This document shows positions 1-11,016 of a DNA stretch of 64,000 nucleotides, in pieces (the stretch's first letter is position 1; every line of letters starts with the position of its first letter). A program made the translations under genes and the position numbers. Source of the DNA: Leptasterias polaris (lineage: Eukaryota > Echinodermata > Asteroidea > Forcipulatida > Asteriidae); NCBI GenBank assembly GCA_037783415.1, contig JAZGTN010000150.1, forward strand, positions 1,860,001 to 1,924,000, in the 5' to 3' direction. The notes beneath the pieces were generated by a model. The model had not been told where the DNA came from, made no database searches, and saw only the letters and a program-made list of their open reading frames with translations.

Positions 1-1424
1 TTGAAAATGCCAAAGATCTGTTTAACATAAATTTTGATGGCATTTGTTTTTTTCCACATGTAGTTAAATTAAACTCTGTGTATGAAGCTTAAGTGTTTTT
101 GATCACACTACTTTTTATAATATCTACCTTTGGTGCATTTAGGAACTGACTAAAAAACAATTAAATATTTTATATACACTTAGAGGGATATACATTACAT
201 GATACAGTGCTACTGCAAATGTACCAGAAAACATGATTCGCAGCTGATGGTTAGTCTACATGACTACTTAACTGTATTTGTTACAGTGTTATAATACACC
301 TATCAATTGTATGACGCACTATCAGACCCCCGGGGATGGTGCGTCACTGTCCATATGTGGGGACGGATTTGCGTGTCCAAAGACCCACCATGAGTCAAAT
401 AATTGACACACTTGTTGCAGATTTGGACGGTCTTCCGAACGGTTTTTTGACTCACCTTTCGCGGATAGCAACGCACCACCGACGGACAAATCGACGCACA
501 TAATCGCTTGCTATGCTGCAAACGATGCACGCGCAGTGAATACCACGTATTTCAACCTTGTATGTACGAGTTTCCCGGCACACATGCTGAAAATACATGG
601 CAAGTGTATGCACGAGGCGAGAATGTACTACTTGATCTTCGAGACGTGCGGTTCCCAACGCACTAGCTATCAAACACACGAAATAATAGAGAGGGAACCA
701 GTCTACTAAATAATGCATCTTCGTATTCATCCATGACTCGACGATCGACCCCCAGTATCGTGCATGTGAGAGATATAATATACCACGGGGCAGAGGTTGA
801 CAAAACCACCGCGCCATGAATTACATGTGACTAAATAACACACATCCTCGTAATATAACTGGTAATGACTGGCCGCTTTCCGATTGGCCGATCGCGTGAA
901 TAATTATTTATGACGTAGTGCTTCTCACAGGGCTGTATTCATCACCGCGATCCCGCGGATGTGCTTGCTCTACCTAACGTGGTAAACTTTTATAGTTAGG
1001 GGGCGAAGGAATGGCGTGTAGGAATCACATCTTAATACTAACTTACCTTAAGTTGCAAGAATTTTACACAACTTACATTTAATAAATAACAAATACTTTA
1101 TTTGATTAAATTTGACACTCGTCTCATTTCACATGTCAGCTCCAGATATATGAAGGATATTTAGAATTTGTGAGGTATTAAGCAGGCTGGGTATAAGAAC
1201 TTGATATATTATAGCTCAACATGTGTACTTCTAATTCAGCAAAATACATTGTATGTTGTTAGTGTCTAGAACCCATAAAATATGTATTTTTAAGGGTGTA
1301 AAATGTAAACATTTTCGGGGCCACCCCCTTTGGACCCCTGATGAACGCCTCGCGCAAGCGCTCGGTACCTCGCTTAGCTCGCTCCTCTGTGAAAATTAAC
1401 CGGCTCTTAAAAACTTCTGGTCAC

Positions 1425-1690
1425 AACACTGCGGGAAACTCGTACATACAAGGTTGAAATACTTGGTATTCACTGCGCGTGCATCGTTTGCAGCATAGCA
1501 AGCGATTATGTGCGTCGATTTGTCCGTCGGTGGTGCGTTGCTATCCGCGAAAGGTGAGTCAAAAAAACGTTCGGAAGACCGTCCAAATCTGCAACAAGTG
1601 TGTCAATTTTTTGACTCATGGTGGGTCTTTGGACACGCAAATCCGTCCCCACATATGGACAGTGACGCACCATCCCCGGGGGTCTGATAG
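1425..1690 (-). repeat. Right inverted arm of element A
   Basis: This is the reverse complement, with few differences, of 317-572, including the CCCCCGGGGATGGTGCGTCAC-type block and the 'gggaaactcgtacatacaagg' block. The final 22 bases of the arm were displaced to 12081-12102 by insertion of element B. Confidence 0.85.
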
Positions 1691-2179
1691 TAGGCAGGTC
1701 ACTTGTGCACATACAATATTCAGCTGACCGACCGCGACCGGGAAATGTGCACACACAAACCATGTGAGGGTGAAAATCTGGGTCTCCGTATGAAAATAGA
1801 AAAAGCGTTAAAAAAAAAACTGTTCATTGAACATACATGTAAAGTCGACAGATGAAATCTTTGAAGTGTTACCTATGATATCTGTTTTTTATGTGTGAAA
1901 TGGGAGCAATAATAAGGTTTAAGCAATAATCAATAATCAAATAATCAAATAAGCAATAATCGCGATTTTAAAATATCCCTTTTGTCGGCCGCGCGGCAAC
2001 ATTTCCACAGCGCGGTGCGCTGCGTGGTACACAGAAAAGATCGAAAACCAAAAACACCCCTATTCATTGCAAAGAATGGTAGAGTCCGGGGGGTTACACG
2101 TCACCAACCGTAGCAACAGAGCTATTTTTAGACTGGTGAACTCCAATACAACACTGCTGTGCGATCGAATTTTTCCAAA

Positions 2180-2495
2180 ATGGCGTCCAGAAGTGGCAAA
2201 CGACGGATGGGTAAGCTAGCTAATAATTATACTAGAAATACGATGATTATAAATAATCCGATACTACCACATACAAATAGACAATCTAAGCTTCATTTTG
2301 ATGTATATAACGATTCATTTATGTAAGTGTAACCGTTCGAAACTTTGTGCTGAAACTTTGAAAAATTACGTGTCGTTTCAGAAACCGCGACGCCGCCGGA
2401 GCTACACGATCCGCTCTTCACGTCCGAGGTTGAACAGCTTTCTGGTTGGAGCGCAGTGGAATTGGACGAATTGCTAACAGAATATCGTGTTCCAG
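2180..2495 (+). CDS. First two coding exons of an unrecognised gene of element B
   Basis: An ATG at 2180 (context aaaATGG) opens an exon that ends at 2210 before gtaagc. The next exon starts after a pyrimidine-rich tract and AG at 2381, and ends at 2495 before gtaaat. Both junctions are in phase 1 and the joined reading is open: about 48 codons starting MASRSGKRRM and running through an acidic segment (ELDELLTEY). The family is not recognised. The downstream partner exon is probably 10765-11016, but a direct join puts that exon's long open frame out of phase, so either a middle exon was missed or the short reading frame is used. The hAT element lies in the intervening intron. Confidence 0.5.
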
Positions 2496-2629
2496 GTAAA
2501 TTTGTATGTCCCTATGTAATTTCTATTATAACATTTTGTAATAATACGAGAAAGAAACGGCAGTTTGTGCATGTTTTGAATACAAAATATAGAAAGTAAG
2601 TTGAAAGTGGCCTGAAACTAACGAAATAC

Positions 2630-2650
2630 GGGGGGGGGGGGGGGGGGGGG
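2630..2650 (+). repeat. G21 homopolymer
   Basis: Uninterrupted run of 21 G residues in the first intron region of element B, just outside the hAT element. Confidence 0.9.
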
Positions 2651-3439
2651 AGTAAACGCAACACAACTGGTCACATGATACGTTTATGACTACATTGACC
2701 AATCGGGGAAGCTGGCGGGGCAATTTTGGCTGTTCTATTTTGTGGAAGGACTCCGTCTGTATTTAACAGGGTTCATACGGTCCTTGAAAGTCCTTGAAAG
2801 TACTTGAATTTCACTTTTCTTTTTCAAGGCCTTGAAAGTCCTTGAATTCCGAAAAAGGTCCTTGAAAGTCCTTGAATTTCAAAATGTGCTCCCCAAAAAA
2901 ATTATTGATATTATATTTTAACCAAAATGGTAATAAGATGTGTTTTTTTTATTCCCTTTTTCCTTGTTTCAAAACCCGTTCCGATTCTAAAATCGTAAAG
3001 TGAAATTGCACATTTTGATTTTTATTACACAACGACCGGCACGTATTGAGAGTCGGGTCCCTATCGCCCTCATGTGTTGCATGCACACCCAACACATCAT
3101 GATATGCACATGGTCAGTGGTGAACGAACGAAGCGCTGTACTGTGGTGTTCCGCCGGGCACCAGTACAATCACGCATGCACGGAATGGGGTGCCGTTCGC
3201 TCGTCCCCCCGGGTGCCTAAAGCCTATGGTTTGAGCCCAGTGCATGCAGTGGTCGTGGGCATGAGCAAACTGGATAGGGAACTTGCAGCACGAAGAACGG
3301 TCGGCGGGGTTGGATGTGTTCCGCGCTCGGAAATAATTTGACGACAAGTAAAACAAAAACTTTTCAAACTGAGATTTAAATACATATTTAATGAAAGATA
3401 ATACATTTCATGTTAATAATACTTTTATTATGTTAAAAA

Positions 3440-3545
3440 ACCACAAGACCGCCGGACTTGTTGGGTATAAAGTTTACTGGACCGAAGCTAAAATCACTGG
3501 CCTCGGGCCTGCGGTCCAGCGTAAATTTCGAGCCCTGCATCGCAT
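3440..3545 (-). repeat. Dispersed repeat R1, copy 1
   Basis: The reverse complement runs 'gcagggctcgaaatttacgc' then a ggccagtg block, a 'ccagtaaac' block and 'ggtcttgtggttttt'. The same order of blocks occurs at 44990-45090 and 52330-52415 on the plus strand. It is a short interspersed repeat of unknown class, here within the 5' region of the hAT element. Confidence 0.6.
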
Positions 3546-4484
3546 AATTCGCATTAGCCAATAACAGACGGCCTTTTAACGATTTTTGGTTGAAGTTTTC
3601 ATGACGCCATTTTGAGACGTGCATGGTTGTTCGTCTGTGTACGACTTCGGAAGTATTTTATTTTGCAAGATAAGATGCCGGGGAACTGTCATTTTCAGGA
3701 TTCATGGCTACAACATGTTGATTACGGAGCATGGCTTCTCAAAGTTAGCGGTGATCGGTATTCAGCTAGGTGCAAAGTGTGCTTGTCAACTTTCAGCATA
3801 AAATGCATGGGCGAGTCGAGTCTGAAAAGTCACCAGAAAGGAACTAAACACAAGGATCGGGTGAAATCATCAGGTAGGAGTGCATTGAATTTTACATTTT
3901 GCTGTTATTGTTGCACGCTTGTAATTGTATATAACGTGGTAAGCTTATTAAGAAATGAGTAATCTAAATCAGGGGTCGCGCTAGGCTGCGTTTTAGCGTC
4001 CCGTAACGGAAGCACCTAAAATAAATTTTAAAAAGCAATTTCACGCATACAATTATTGCATCAAAAGCAAGAGGTTTCTGGGTCCCATGGGACGCAACAA
4101 AAATACCTTAGATGGGGAATTGCGTGTACCATTTCCGATTATATGTCATTTTTAGTCAAAAGCTTTGAAAATCCCAAACAAAAAAACATAATATCTGATA
4201 TATTTTCAATCAACAACACGATTTTCCGATCATGGGGGCAGCCATATTGTTTTGATTTTTGATTGTCTGATTTTGGACACTAGATGGCGCACTCCAGTTC
4301 GATTGATTATCAGGGGGTATGGGACCAAGGTCATTAAATTTGGTCATTTAATTTCTGAAAAGTTTTTGAATGGACAGGTGTAAACTTGGTGATTATAGTG
4401 GAAGATTATATCAATATAAAATTGTTGGACATGACCAGATCTACCATTGGCTGAAGCCAGGTTTCATTCGGATCTTCGTAATTA

Positions 4485-4852
4485 TGCTAATGAGCTAGTT
4501 TGCATATCTGGGTCAAATCTTTTATTTATTTATAAATCTTGAAATAAATGAGTGATGTATGTCAAACCTGCATAGGTTGGACGGATATGGTCAGCATTAT
4601 AAGCTGAGTAAGTTTCCTCTTGTTTACAGTTTTTCATAGTATGATAATAAGCTAATTTGCATATTTCACTAAAAACTTAAATTGACTGTAACTCCTTATT
4701 GCAATGATTAATGAAATAATTTATAATTTATTGATTATACTTCTACCAATTAAAGATGGGTGATGAGCAGGGTTAAGGCTACCGTGTGTAAGTGTTGGGC
4801 ACAATCATTTGCAGCTTTCTAAATTATGCTAATGAGCTCATTTGCATAATTA
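4485..4852 (+). repeat. Recurring 'taatgagctnatttgcat' motif in the hAT intron
   Basis: At 4485-4506, 4646-4663 and 4826-4850 the intron carries variants of a near-palindromic word combining TAATgAGCT with ATTTGCAT, the octamer type recognised by POU factors. Related words occur at 11352-11372 and 11530-11550, outside the hAT element but within element B. Spacing here is about 160-180 bp. Whether they are decayed repeats or binding sites cannot be told from sequence alone. Confidence 0.4.
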
Positions 4853-6520
4853 TTTTGGTCAAATCATTAATTTAGCTTGATCTTGATATTTATTCAACTT
4901 TTAATTACCCTCTTTTTCTGCAGGTGCAATGGTGAATATTCATAGTTTCTTCAAGTCTAAAGAAACGGGTGCAGGTACTGCAGATACACCCTCAACATCC
5001 TCCTCCACGAGTGAAAGTGCTCCCTCAACATCATCTTCAAAGACTCAAGTTGTTCTACCATCATCCATTTCAAAGACTGATAACCTCAAGGCAGAAATAT
5101 TGTGGTGTTTGAAAGTGGTGGAAGACCATCAGTCTTTTAATTCCTGTATAGGAAATAATGAACTCTTCCAAAGGATGTTTCCTGATTCGTCAATTGCCAA
5201 AAACTTCCAGTTGTCGGCGTCAAAATGCAAGTACATGACAGTCTTTGGCTTGGGACCTTATGTACAAGACTTGGTACGTGCCCACATCAAGGAGAGCTCA
5301 CATTATGTTATTTTATTTGATGAGAGCCTAAACCAGAAATTGCAGAGTAAGCAGATGGACTTTCTCATTAGAATCTGGCAAAATAATGAAGTCCACACCA
5401 GATATCTCACGTCGGTCTTCATAGGACATGGTACTGCTTTGCACCTCAAGGAAGAACTCACAAAGGTCCTTCGAACTTGTGGACTAAGTAAGTTGTTACA
5501 GATTTCAATGGATCACCGCTGTTCCAGAAGCTCTGCAGGCGACATGCGGTTTACGCGCATGCGCGAGAATTGTACGAGGTCATTCGGAAATGCATATTCA
5601 TGAAGTGTGACCTGCTAAACTTCTTCGCAGGAACGTCATTGGCAAAAACCCTTTTTTTGAACTGAATATTCATTTAAAAAGAAACTTTAACCAATAGAAT
5701 TAGAAAGAAATGTTGTGCGATGGCCATAGCAGAACTAAAAATAGTACAGCGATTGGAAGTTGCCCGCGAAAATCGAAAACTGTGCATAAGTTTGAGTCCG
5801 GACTTACGTGCGATAGGTGAAAAGACGCAATATTTTGAGGTGCATTTTCTTCATGAAGATGAATAAAGGACGACACATGGAAAGAATGACATAGCAAGTA
5901 AACCTCATTTTATTAAATAATTATTTTTTCATATGAACAACATGTGTAGTTTATTGTAAAACGGTGGGATTCCCCCGCGAGTTTAGCGCACGTAAACAAC
6001 ATTCCGGGGAATCCGTTCCGACGTCAGTTTGTGTAATATACGGGAGGTAATGTGTGTGTACAGCCGTGTATGTAGTGTGATAGGCAGTACAGTATACACG
6101 TTACATCTCTGCATAAAGCAGGTCCGTCTTGGGTCTATTTTATTAAAATCTATTATTTATAAGGGGTGAATGGTTTTAATAAATCCTTGCACGTATTTGC
6201 ATTGTTCAGCAGTCTTTTTCGAGGAATAATTATAGGCCTAGATCCCCCCCCCAATACAAATAAATACAATGGCACCAGACTTCACAAACAACATTTACAC
6301 AAGCTTGTACAATTGATTTTTGTTCTTCAATCAAATGATTTTTATTTACAACCAATAAGCTAGGGCTGTGCCCCTAATATTTACATAATAATTGTTTTTA
6401 GACCTCGTTTTAGGTAGGCCTAGGCCTATATGAAAAACAGTAATCCAAAATTCTTTTTACAAAAAGTTAAATACATAATATTTACATTTGTCTGCAATAT
6501 TTTCAATTTCAGACAGCGCA

Positions 6521-7895
6521 ATGGAAAAACACGTTGCCATATTAAATCGGTTATGCCGTGTTTGTGGCAACAGAGCCCAAAAGTTCAAGAGCAGAAATAT
6601 AAAGAAACCTTTAAAGAACTGCTACAAGTATACAGACCAAATAAAAGCAAAGTACAACATTGACGTGTCCAATGATGAAAGCCATCGTCACCCCCCGTTC
6701 ATCTGCCACCTGTGTTATTCCAACTTATTTCTACCAAAATCACGGGATATGCCAAATTACTGGCCAGTTCATCCAGACACAGGAGAATGCAGTATTTGTA
6801 CTAAATTTGAACTGAACAGTACTAGTCCTGGTCGACCAAGCAAGGCGAAGTACTCGAGACTGAGTGAACTAGAGCTTAAAGAAAATGGCTACAAAACAGA
6901 AGTGACTACAAGGTTTGACATGCTGTCAAATACAACCACTGAATATCCCAATGATAACTTCACTACTGATGACCCGTTGTTTCTTTGCAAGATGTGCAAG
7001 ATGTGCAACAAACTACTGTCCAGACCAGTTGAGGCTTCTTGTGAACATATATTTTGTTTATTATGCCTGCATAATGCATTTATTTGCACATCATCTTGTA
7101 CTTTAATTTGCCATATATGTGAAACAAATATCAGTCTGAGGGAACTCAAACTTCCAAAACCATATTTCATGGATGTGCTCCAAAATATTCGAGTGAAATG
7201 CACAATGTGCAAGCGAAACAGCTGGTTAAGAGAGGCCGAGTCCCATAGCTGCTCCAACCCCAACTCATCTATACCAGTTGATGAAAAGGTCTACAAAGAG
7301 ATCCTCAGCAGTAATGTGGCACCCCTCGGAAAAGTGGGACAACAACTGACATCCCACCTTCTCAAAAAATGCTTCGATGGTTCAGGGGGAACAACAGTGC
7401 GACTGGCCACCAAGGGAGCAGTGAGTTTTGTTATCAAACCTTAATATTAAAAATAATAATACACCTAACAGTAAAATTAGCCTTCTTTATAAACATGATA
7501 AATGAGCATTCCAAAATTGTAAAATCAATTGAAAATAAAATAAAGCAATGAAAAAAAATACATTCAATAATCAGTTTGGTACATTATTTGTTTTGATTTA
7601 CATGAATCAGGCTATGCGTGTCCAACGTGTTCCTACTGCACAAAAGCCAAGCACTGATGTCAATAAGAGAACCATCCAGCGACGCACAAAATACTTGAAG
7701 GCTCATCTGTCTGACATCAGTGTTGATAAGTCAGATGTTCAACTTGGGCATCTCATCAAGACCGCCTCCAGGAAATCCCTTCAAGATCTTCTTGGAAAAC
7801 TGCAAATCAAAACACATGTCCCTGCATTAAATGAGCTGGCAATGAAAGTGGATTTGGGACTCTCTTGGTCTGGACTTCGAGAACTTAAAATGTAA
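6521..7895 (+). CDS. RAG1 N-terminal-like protein: zinc-binding region plus RING finger, no catalytic core
   Basis: Exon 1 (6521-7420, ATG nine bases after an AG acceptor) and exon 2 (7611-7895) join in phase 0 to give 394 residues. Features in order: LCRVCG (C12, C15) and HPPFICHLC (H57, C62, C65), then WPVHPDTGECSIC (H84, C90, C93), all as in the RAG1 N-terminal region. A RING finger follows at about residues 159-200, with C..C, CEHIFC..C and CHIC, then a short C-x2-C...H-x-C module (227-244). The order and spacing match RAG1 up to its RING/ZnF region. Exon 2 ends with LGLSWSGLRELKM, resembling the pre-catalytic segment of the transposase at 25397 (LRLPMRKFRQLR). The stop follows at once, at a possible donor (AT|gtaatg). 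So this is either a truncated gene or a stand-alone DNA- or chromatin-binding/ubiquitin-ligase-like half. Confidence 0.85.
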
Positions 7896-8527
7896 TGTTT
7901 TTTTAAAATTCTGTTAATATTAAAACCTCATGAATTAAAATCGGAAAAATGTGCTTGAAAAAAAATGAACTCAAAACTAATAATTTACAAAACTGGCATC
8001 CTACTACTTATTTACATTTCATTTTTACAATTCTACGTTACATGTGAATCCTGGCATAATGTCTGAACTGCCGAAAGATTATACTTTTCTATATTTAGAA
8101 AACGTATTGGTGACCGTTTGACCGATCAACAAAGATGGCTTCACGATCGTTTGCTCACGTAAAATTGCTATGTACGTGCTCTGCTTGAGTTGATCTGTCT
8201 TCCTAATGTGGTTTTTCCCCAAAGAAAGTTCATGAAAGACCTACAATTATGTCATGAAAGAACCTATAATTACCTTCTCCCTCGATCTTGTACAATTCCT
8301 GAATCGTGGTCTATTTTCATGCATTTTGGAGATCGGTTTTTACACCCTTCGTCCCGACGAAAATGCCCCATCACGGTGCCAATTTAAAGTGCTGTGGCTG
8401 TTTGTCGACTTGATGACCTCTATTAAATATTCATGAGGCTATTTTACATACAAAAGGGTTTTATGAATGACGATACAGCACAGTCGATGACCTCGCTCCT
8501 GACGTGTTTACGCATGGACATACCTAT

Positions 8528-8543
8528 CCACAAGAGGGCGCTA
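8528..8543 (+). promoter_or_regulatory. CTCF-like motif near the right end of the RAG1-N element
   Basis: CCACAAGAGGGCGCTA fits the conserved bilaterian CTCF core (CCASYAGRKGGCRSYV) with one mismatch. It sits about 60 bp inside the right terminus. A related AGCGCCCTCT word is also found 30-40 bp inside the left end of element C (from about 23442), so the word may instead be a transposase-binding or generic subterminal motif. Confidence 0.35.
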
Positions 8544-10764
8544 TACGCAGTCAAAACTAGCGCGTGCGCGTAAACCGCTTGACGCGCTGCAAACAGCGGT
8601 GGGATGGACCAAATGTGAATTGGCGCATGTATGAGGACTTTGGTACTGAATATAAAACTGAACTGAAGCAAAATGTACTAAACCTTGGATCATGTGGTTT
8701 GCACATTGTCAATGGCGCCTTTGTTACAGGAGCAGTAGCAGCAGATTGGGATGTAGAAAGTTTTCTGTCGTCATTGTTCTATCTCTTCAAAGATTCCCCA
8801 GCAAGAAGAGAAGACTTTCAGAAGAATACTGGCTGTAGTGACATGCCTCTTAGATTCTGCAAGACTAGGTGGCTAGAAAATGTTCCCCCGGCTGAGAGGG
8901 CCATTGAGATCTGGGAGTCTGTAATAAAGTATGTAAAAGCAGTGGAAGGGAAGAAAATTCCAAAACCCACAAACAAGTCATATGAGGTTGTACAGAAGTG
9001 TTCAAAAGTTGTGCTGTTTCCTGCTAGACTTCACTTCTTCTTGTCAGTGGCAAAGATGGTGAACCCATACCTGACTGATTATCAAACAGACAAACCCATG
9101 ATGCCATTTATGGCAGATGACCTAACCAGAGTGTTATCCAGTATCATGAAGAGGTTTCTGAAACTAGACAAAGCAACAGTGAATTCAGCTTACAATTTGA
9201 TCAAGGTTGAAGTAGATAGTGAAAGCATTCAGCGGCCTGTTAGCACCATAGATATCGGATTTCATGCATCCAAGCTTGTCCAAGCGTTGAAGGTAAAGAA
9301 GAAGATCAGTGAAAGGCAGGCATTAGAGTTCAACATGGACGCACAGAAGTTTCTTTCGACTATGACTAAAAAACTCATTGAAAGATGTCCGTTGAAGTAT
9401 TCGCTAGTGAGGAATCTCTCATGTCTAGACCCAAAGCAAATGGTCAAGAACAAGGATGGAGCAACTTCAAAGATGAAACGTGTGATGTCTGTACTGCATG
9501 ATGCTAAAAGGGTTGAAGATCATGACATAGATGATGTAGTCAGGCAGTATGCAGAGGCGTGTGACTCTGCAGCCAGTGACCCTGCCATGGCAAACTTTGA
9601 CAAGCAGACAGAGAGACTGGACGTAGTGCTCTACACCTTTTTCACAAGCAAGCCAGCATTCAGTAGTCTTTGGGAGACAGTAAGCATGTTACTGATTCTG
9701 TCCCATGGTCAAGCCTCAATTGAAAGAGGATTCTCAGTTAACAAGCATGTTGAAGAGGATAATATGCTAGAACAGTCTCTAATCAGCTTGAGAGCAGTGT
9801 TTGACCATATCAAATATGTTGGCGGGATCGAAAACATTTCTCTTACAAACAAGTTGATTGTAAATGCAGCAGCTGGAAGGCAAAGGTACTATCAGTATCT
9901 TGATGAAAAGAAGAGGGAGAACGAGAAAGCTAAGAATGATAATAAGAGGAAGGAAGCAGTTGATCAATTAGAGGAACTCAAAGCAAAGAGAGTCCGACTA
10001 CAGAATGATGTGAAAAGCCTCCAAAAATCAGCAGATGAATATGCTGACAAAGCAGAGGCAAGAGGTCAGATAACACTTATAACAAAGAGCAACAGTTTGC
10101 GACGGACTGCTAAAGACAAAAGTGCATCCATAGAACAGTTAGATAGACAGATTGAAACTCAGCTGAATGCCATGAGGAATTCATAGAATTCATAAACTAA
10201 CTACATTGTAGGTATGTAACTAGTGGATAATAAATGTATCAACATGTTCTACAAGTAAGTGGTTGAGCTAACAATATGTTTTAAATGCCCCAATATGGTT
10301 TTGAAGTAGGCAAATAGTATGATTGTTTAAAAATTGGTTGGTACATTATACTAGAGAAGGTCCTTGAATTCTTCTATTATGGTCCTTGAAAGTCCTTGAA
10401 AAGTCCTTGAATTTGTTTGCTCAGAAAGTGTATGAACCCTGTTTAAGATTAATTTTTCCAGAAAATTTCTAATTCCGTTTTCTGAAGCATGAACGGATGA
10501 CATATATTTATTGACAATGAGCTGTACTCATTTACCTTGTCAAAATATAATTTATATACCTGTTGGAGTTAAATTATATAATAAATGTATTTCAAAAATG
10601 ACCTGGAGGCCTTGGCCTGTGCTTGATTATAAAAAGTTTTTAATTTATTTATGTTGTTATTTCCATTTTGTGATTGTTTAAAAAGAAATTGTTTCCAAAA
10701 GTGGAAATATTAACAAAATCACTTGGTTACTTTAATTGATTTTCTCTTTTATTTGTTTTACAGG

Positions 10765-11016
10765 TCACTGGAAAGGAACCCCATGCATAGAATTGTGCTT
10801 AAGAGAATCCGGCATTCATTTGTAGATTCAGAAGATGGAAAGTTGCTAGAATGTAAAGGTACGCAACAAGATCTTGACGAACTCGTAGAAAGAAAAGATA
10901 GGAAGTTGATTCATGAGTATACATTCTATACAATTTTGTATGATCCACCTTTTCAGGAGCAACTTTGCTATCCGTTAGAAAAAGAATGGTGTGAAGGGAC
11001 ATTAGAACTGATGTAA
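10765..11016 (+). CDS. Terminal exon of the element-B gene, unrecognised
   Basis: An acceptor (tttgttttacag) at 10764 precedes 84 open codons to TAA at 11014-11016. The reading starts SLERNPMHRIVLKRIRHSF and ends with an aromatic/acidic stretch (YDPPFQEQLCYPLEKEWCEG). The preceding visible B exon (ending 2495, phase 1) would enter a different frame and stop after about 20 codons, so a missing middle exon is suspected. No family is recognised. Confidence 0.45.
   Translation, partial: SLERNPMHRIVLKRIRHSFVDSEDGKLLECKGTQQDLDELVERKDRKLIHEYTFYTILYDPPFQEQLCYPLEKEWCEGTLELM

Larger units (their letters stand above)
5514..8601 (+). mobile_element. RAG1-N element: transposon encoding a RAG1 N-terminal-like protein, inserted in hAT transposase
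   Basis: The ends are CACCGCTGTT (5514-5523) and AACAGCGGTG (8592-8601), flanked by GGAT on both sides (5510-5513, 8602-8605). The empty site restores the hAT frame exactly, so the limits are certain. A second conserved block, GCGGTTTACGCGC, lies 22 bp inside the left 10-mer (from 5546) but only 13 bp inside the right one (reverse complement, ending 8578). CAC-starting ends with 4-bp duplications resemble Chapaev-type elements; Transib and ProtoRAG make 5-bp duplications. The gene at 6521-7895 resembles N-RAG-TP elements described from the sea slug Aplysia. No catalytic domain is encoded, so movement would need a transposase from elsewhere. Confidence 0.88.
3675..10186 (+). pseudogene. hAT-family transposase gene, split by insertion of a 3.1-kb element
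   Basis: Exon 1 (3675-3873) encodes a BED-like zinc finger with C-x2-C and H-x4-H spacing (RCKVC ... SHQKGTKH). It splices in phase 1 to an exon starting at 4924, which is open to 5513 and resumes at 8606 through 10186. Key residues fit a hAT D-D-E set: FDESL (5318-5332), MDGPN (now split at 5513/8602), and IERGFS in the C-terminal dimerisation region (about 9718-9740). A CKTRW motif lies near 8860. The last 120 residues are a Lys/Glu-rich coiled coil. Taking out 5514-8601 plus one GGAT restores an uninterrupted frame of about 790 codons, so the gene was probably active before the insertion. It now cannot encode the whole protein unless the insert is spliced or excised. Function would be cut-and-paste transposition in the nucleus. 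Confidence 0.85.
2767..10441 (+). mobile_element. hAT-type transposon (7.7 kb), nested in element B and itself interrupted
   Basis: The left end is CAGGGTTCATACGG and the right end is the inverse, GTATGAACCCTG. Both ends are followed inward by many copies of a TCCTTGAAAG-type word (left 2780-2880, right 10363-10420), a typical subterminal repeat arrangement. TTTAA flanks both ends (2762-2766 and 10442-10446); this is shorter than the 8-bp duplication usual for hAT, so the target repeat is eroded or atypical. The encoded protein has a hAT-type C-terminal dimerisation region, which agrees with CAGGG-type termini. The element is split by the RAG1-N element at 5514-8601. Confidence 0.85.

Noticed and set aside
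303..1763. Open frames of 75-121 codons on both strands of element A
   Set aside because: They repeat in mirror image because they lie in the inverted arms; they have no domain and no splice or start context.
5514..8601. True 12/23 RAG recombination signals at the element ends
   Set aside because: The terminus starts CAC but is not CACAGTG, no A-rich nonamer is present, and the spacings are not 12 and 23; only the asymmetry is comparable.
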